Positions 5,991 through 6,463 of a stretch of DNA of 6,463 nucleotides are shown here, one piece after another. Position 1 is the first letter of the stretch. Each line of letters opens with the position of its first letter. Origin of the DNA: Nitrospirales bacterium (GTDB taxonomy: Bacteria; Nitrospirota; Nitrospiria; Nitrospirales; UBA8639); NCBI GenBank assembly GCA_013817135.1, contig JACDDF010000135.1, positions 1-6,463 of the forward strand. Reading direction: 5' to 3'. A program made the position numbers and the translations under genes. The notes beneath the pieces are model-generated. The model was not told where the DNA came from and searched no databases. It was given only the letters and a program-made list of their open reading frames with translations.

Positions 5991-6463
5991 TCACTTCGCA
6001 TCCTTGGCACAACGAAATCCAGTTGTCAGGTCCTGAAAATCAACCTCCCCTTTTGAGCGGGCGGTCACCCGTAAGTTTACCGGCTGGTCTTCCCACGAGC
6101 CCCCGCGTAATACTTTATAATCGCCTTCCGCCGGCCCTGGAGGATTCTTCTTGGGACCCTCTTCATAATAAAAACGGTCATACCAATCATTGACCCATTC
6201 AGCAGCATTCCCTGCCATATTATACAAGCCATAGGCGCTTTTTCCGCCCTGTTTTAAGCCATGACGAATACTCATGCCCCTGATCCCGCTGGTGACCGGC
6301 GAAAGGGTCAGTTTATAACTCACCCACCCCGTCGTCCCCTGGTTATAGTTAGCAATATCCACAAAGGGCTGCATGTGACCCCATGGGTACCGTCGCCCAT
6401 CCGTGCCACGGGCGGCTTTTTCCCATTCGGCTTCCGTCGGCAGACGTTTTTCCACCCATTGAC
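5991..6463 (-). CDS. Formylglycine-generating-enzyme-family (FGE-sulfatase domain) protein, C-terminal part
   Basis: About 157 residues are visible, and the frame runs off the right edge with no start. A GTG at 6455 lies within the conserved [18 protein letters not shown] block, with QW before it, so it is internal. Further family hallmarks are [31 protein letters not shown] and the terminal TTGFRCAKD. True formylglycine-generating enzymes oxidise a sulfatase cysteine using two cysteines that follow the RGGS motif. Here that stretch reads [17 protein letters not shown], without cysteine; the only cysteine in the visible part is in GFRCA. It is therefore more likely a non-FGE member of the family, a group that includes ergothioneine-synthase-like and PvdO-like proteins and many of unknown role. 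Any N-terminal signal peptide or extra domain is off-window. It converges on the cupin gene across a hairpin. Confidence 0.9.
   Translation of the reverse strand, partial: QWVEKRLPTEAEWEKAARGTDGRRYPWGHMQPFVDIANYNQGTTGWVSYKLTLSPVTSGIRGMSIRHGLKQGGKSAYGLYNMAGNAAEWVNDWYDRFYYEEGPKKNPPGPAEGDYKVLRGGSWEDQPVNLRVTARSKGEVDFQDLTTGFRCAKDAK

Noticed and set aside
5950..6083. Eleven-base direct repeat AAGTTTACCGG at 5950-5960 and 6073-6083
   Set aside because: One copy lies in coding sequence of the FGE-like gene and the match does not extend, so it is best explained by chance.
6455..6463. GTG at 6455 (minus strand) as the start of the FGE-like gene
   Set aside because: The conserved family block continues upstream (QW before it), and the domain would lack its N-terminal half. 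The gene is truncated by the window edge.

Overview
The window reads as ordinary bacterial chromosome of mid GC content with five genes, two of them solidly identifiable by family. The dominant gene is a full-length adenosylcobalamin-dependent (class II) ribonucleotide reductase, nrdJ. That large single-polypeptide NrdJ, together with a divergent J-domain protein and a formylglycine-generating-enzyme-like protein, would suit a Nitrospira-like or proteobacterial lineage. This placement is an impression from protein style only; no rRNA or other phylogenetic marker is present.

Layout: positions 1-103 are a leader, or possibly the tail of an upstream gene. nrdJ runs on the plus strand from an ATG at 104 to 3637. 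A 65-residue Cys-rich zinc-ribbon protein follows on the same strand (3674-3871), 36 bases behind nrdJ. A 211-base spacer (3872-4082) holds three hairpins and separates these genes from a minus-strand gene (4083-4988) encoding a J-domain-like protein. The region 4989-5601 between that gene and the next is non-coding as far as I can see. It contains a good sigma70-type promoter (5338-5366) pointing right, several inverted repeats and a cluster of DnaA-box-like 9-mers. The promoter probably drives a small cupin gene (5602-5949, plus). A strong hairpin (5961-5988) sits in the 41-base gap between the cupin and a convergent minus-strand gene for a formylglycine-generating-enzyme-family protein (5991 to beyond the right edge).

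Functionally, nrdJ makes deoxyribonucleotides for DNA synthesis and may be co-transcribed with the zinc-ribbon gene. The other three genes show no shared pathway. A theme across them is degenerate family members: the J-domain has HED instead of HPD, the cupin lacks the three canonical metal-binding histidines, and the FGE-like protein lacks the catalytic cysteines. The most novel observation is a 70-residue internal repeat in the C-terminal part of the J-domain-like protein. I see no mobile element, CRISPR array, tRNA, rRNA or recognisable defence system.
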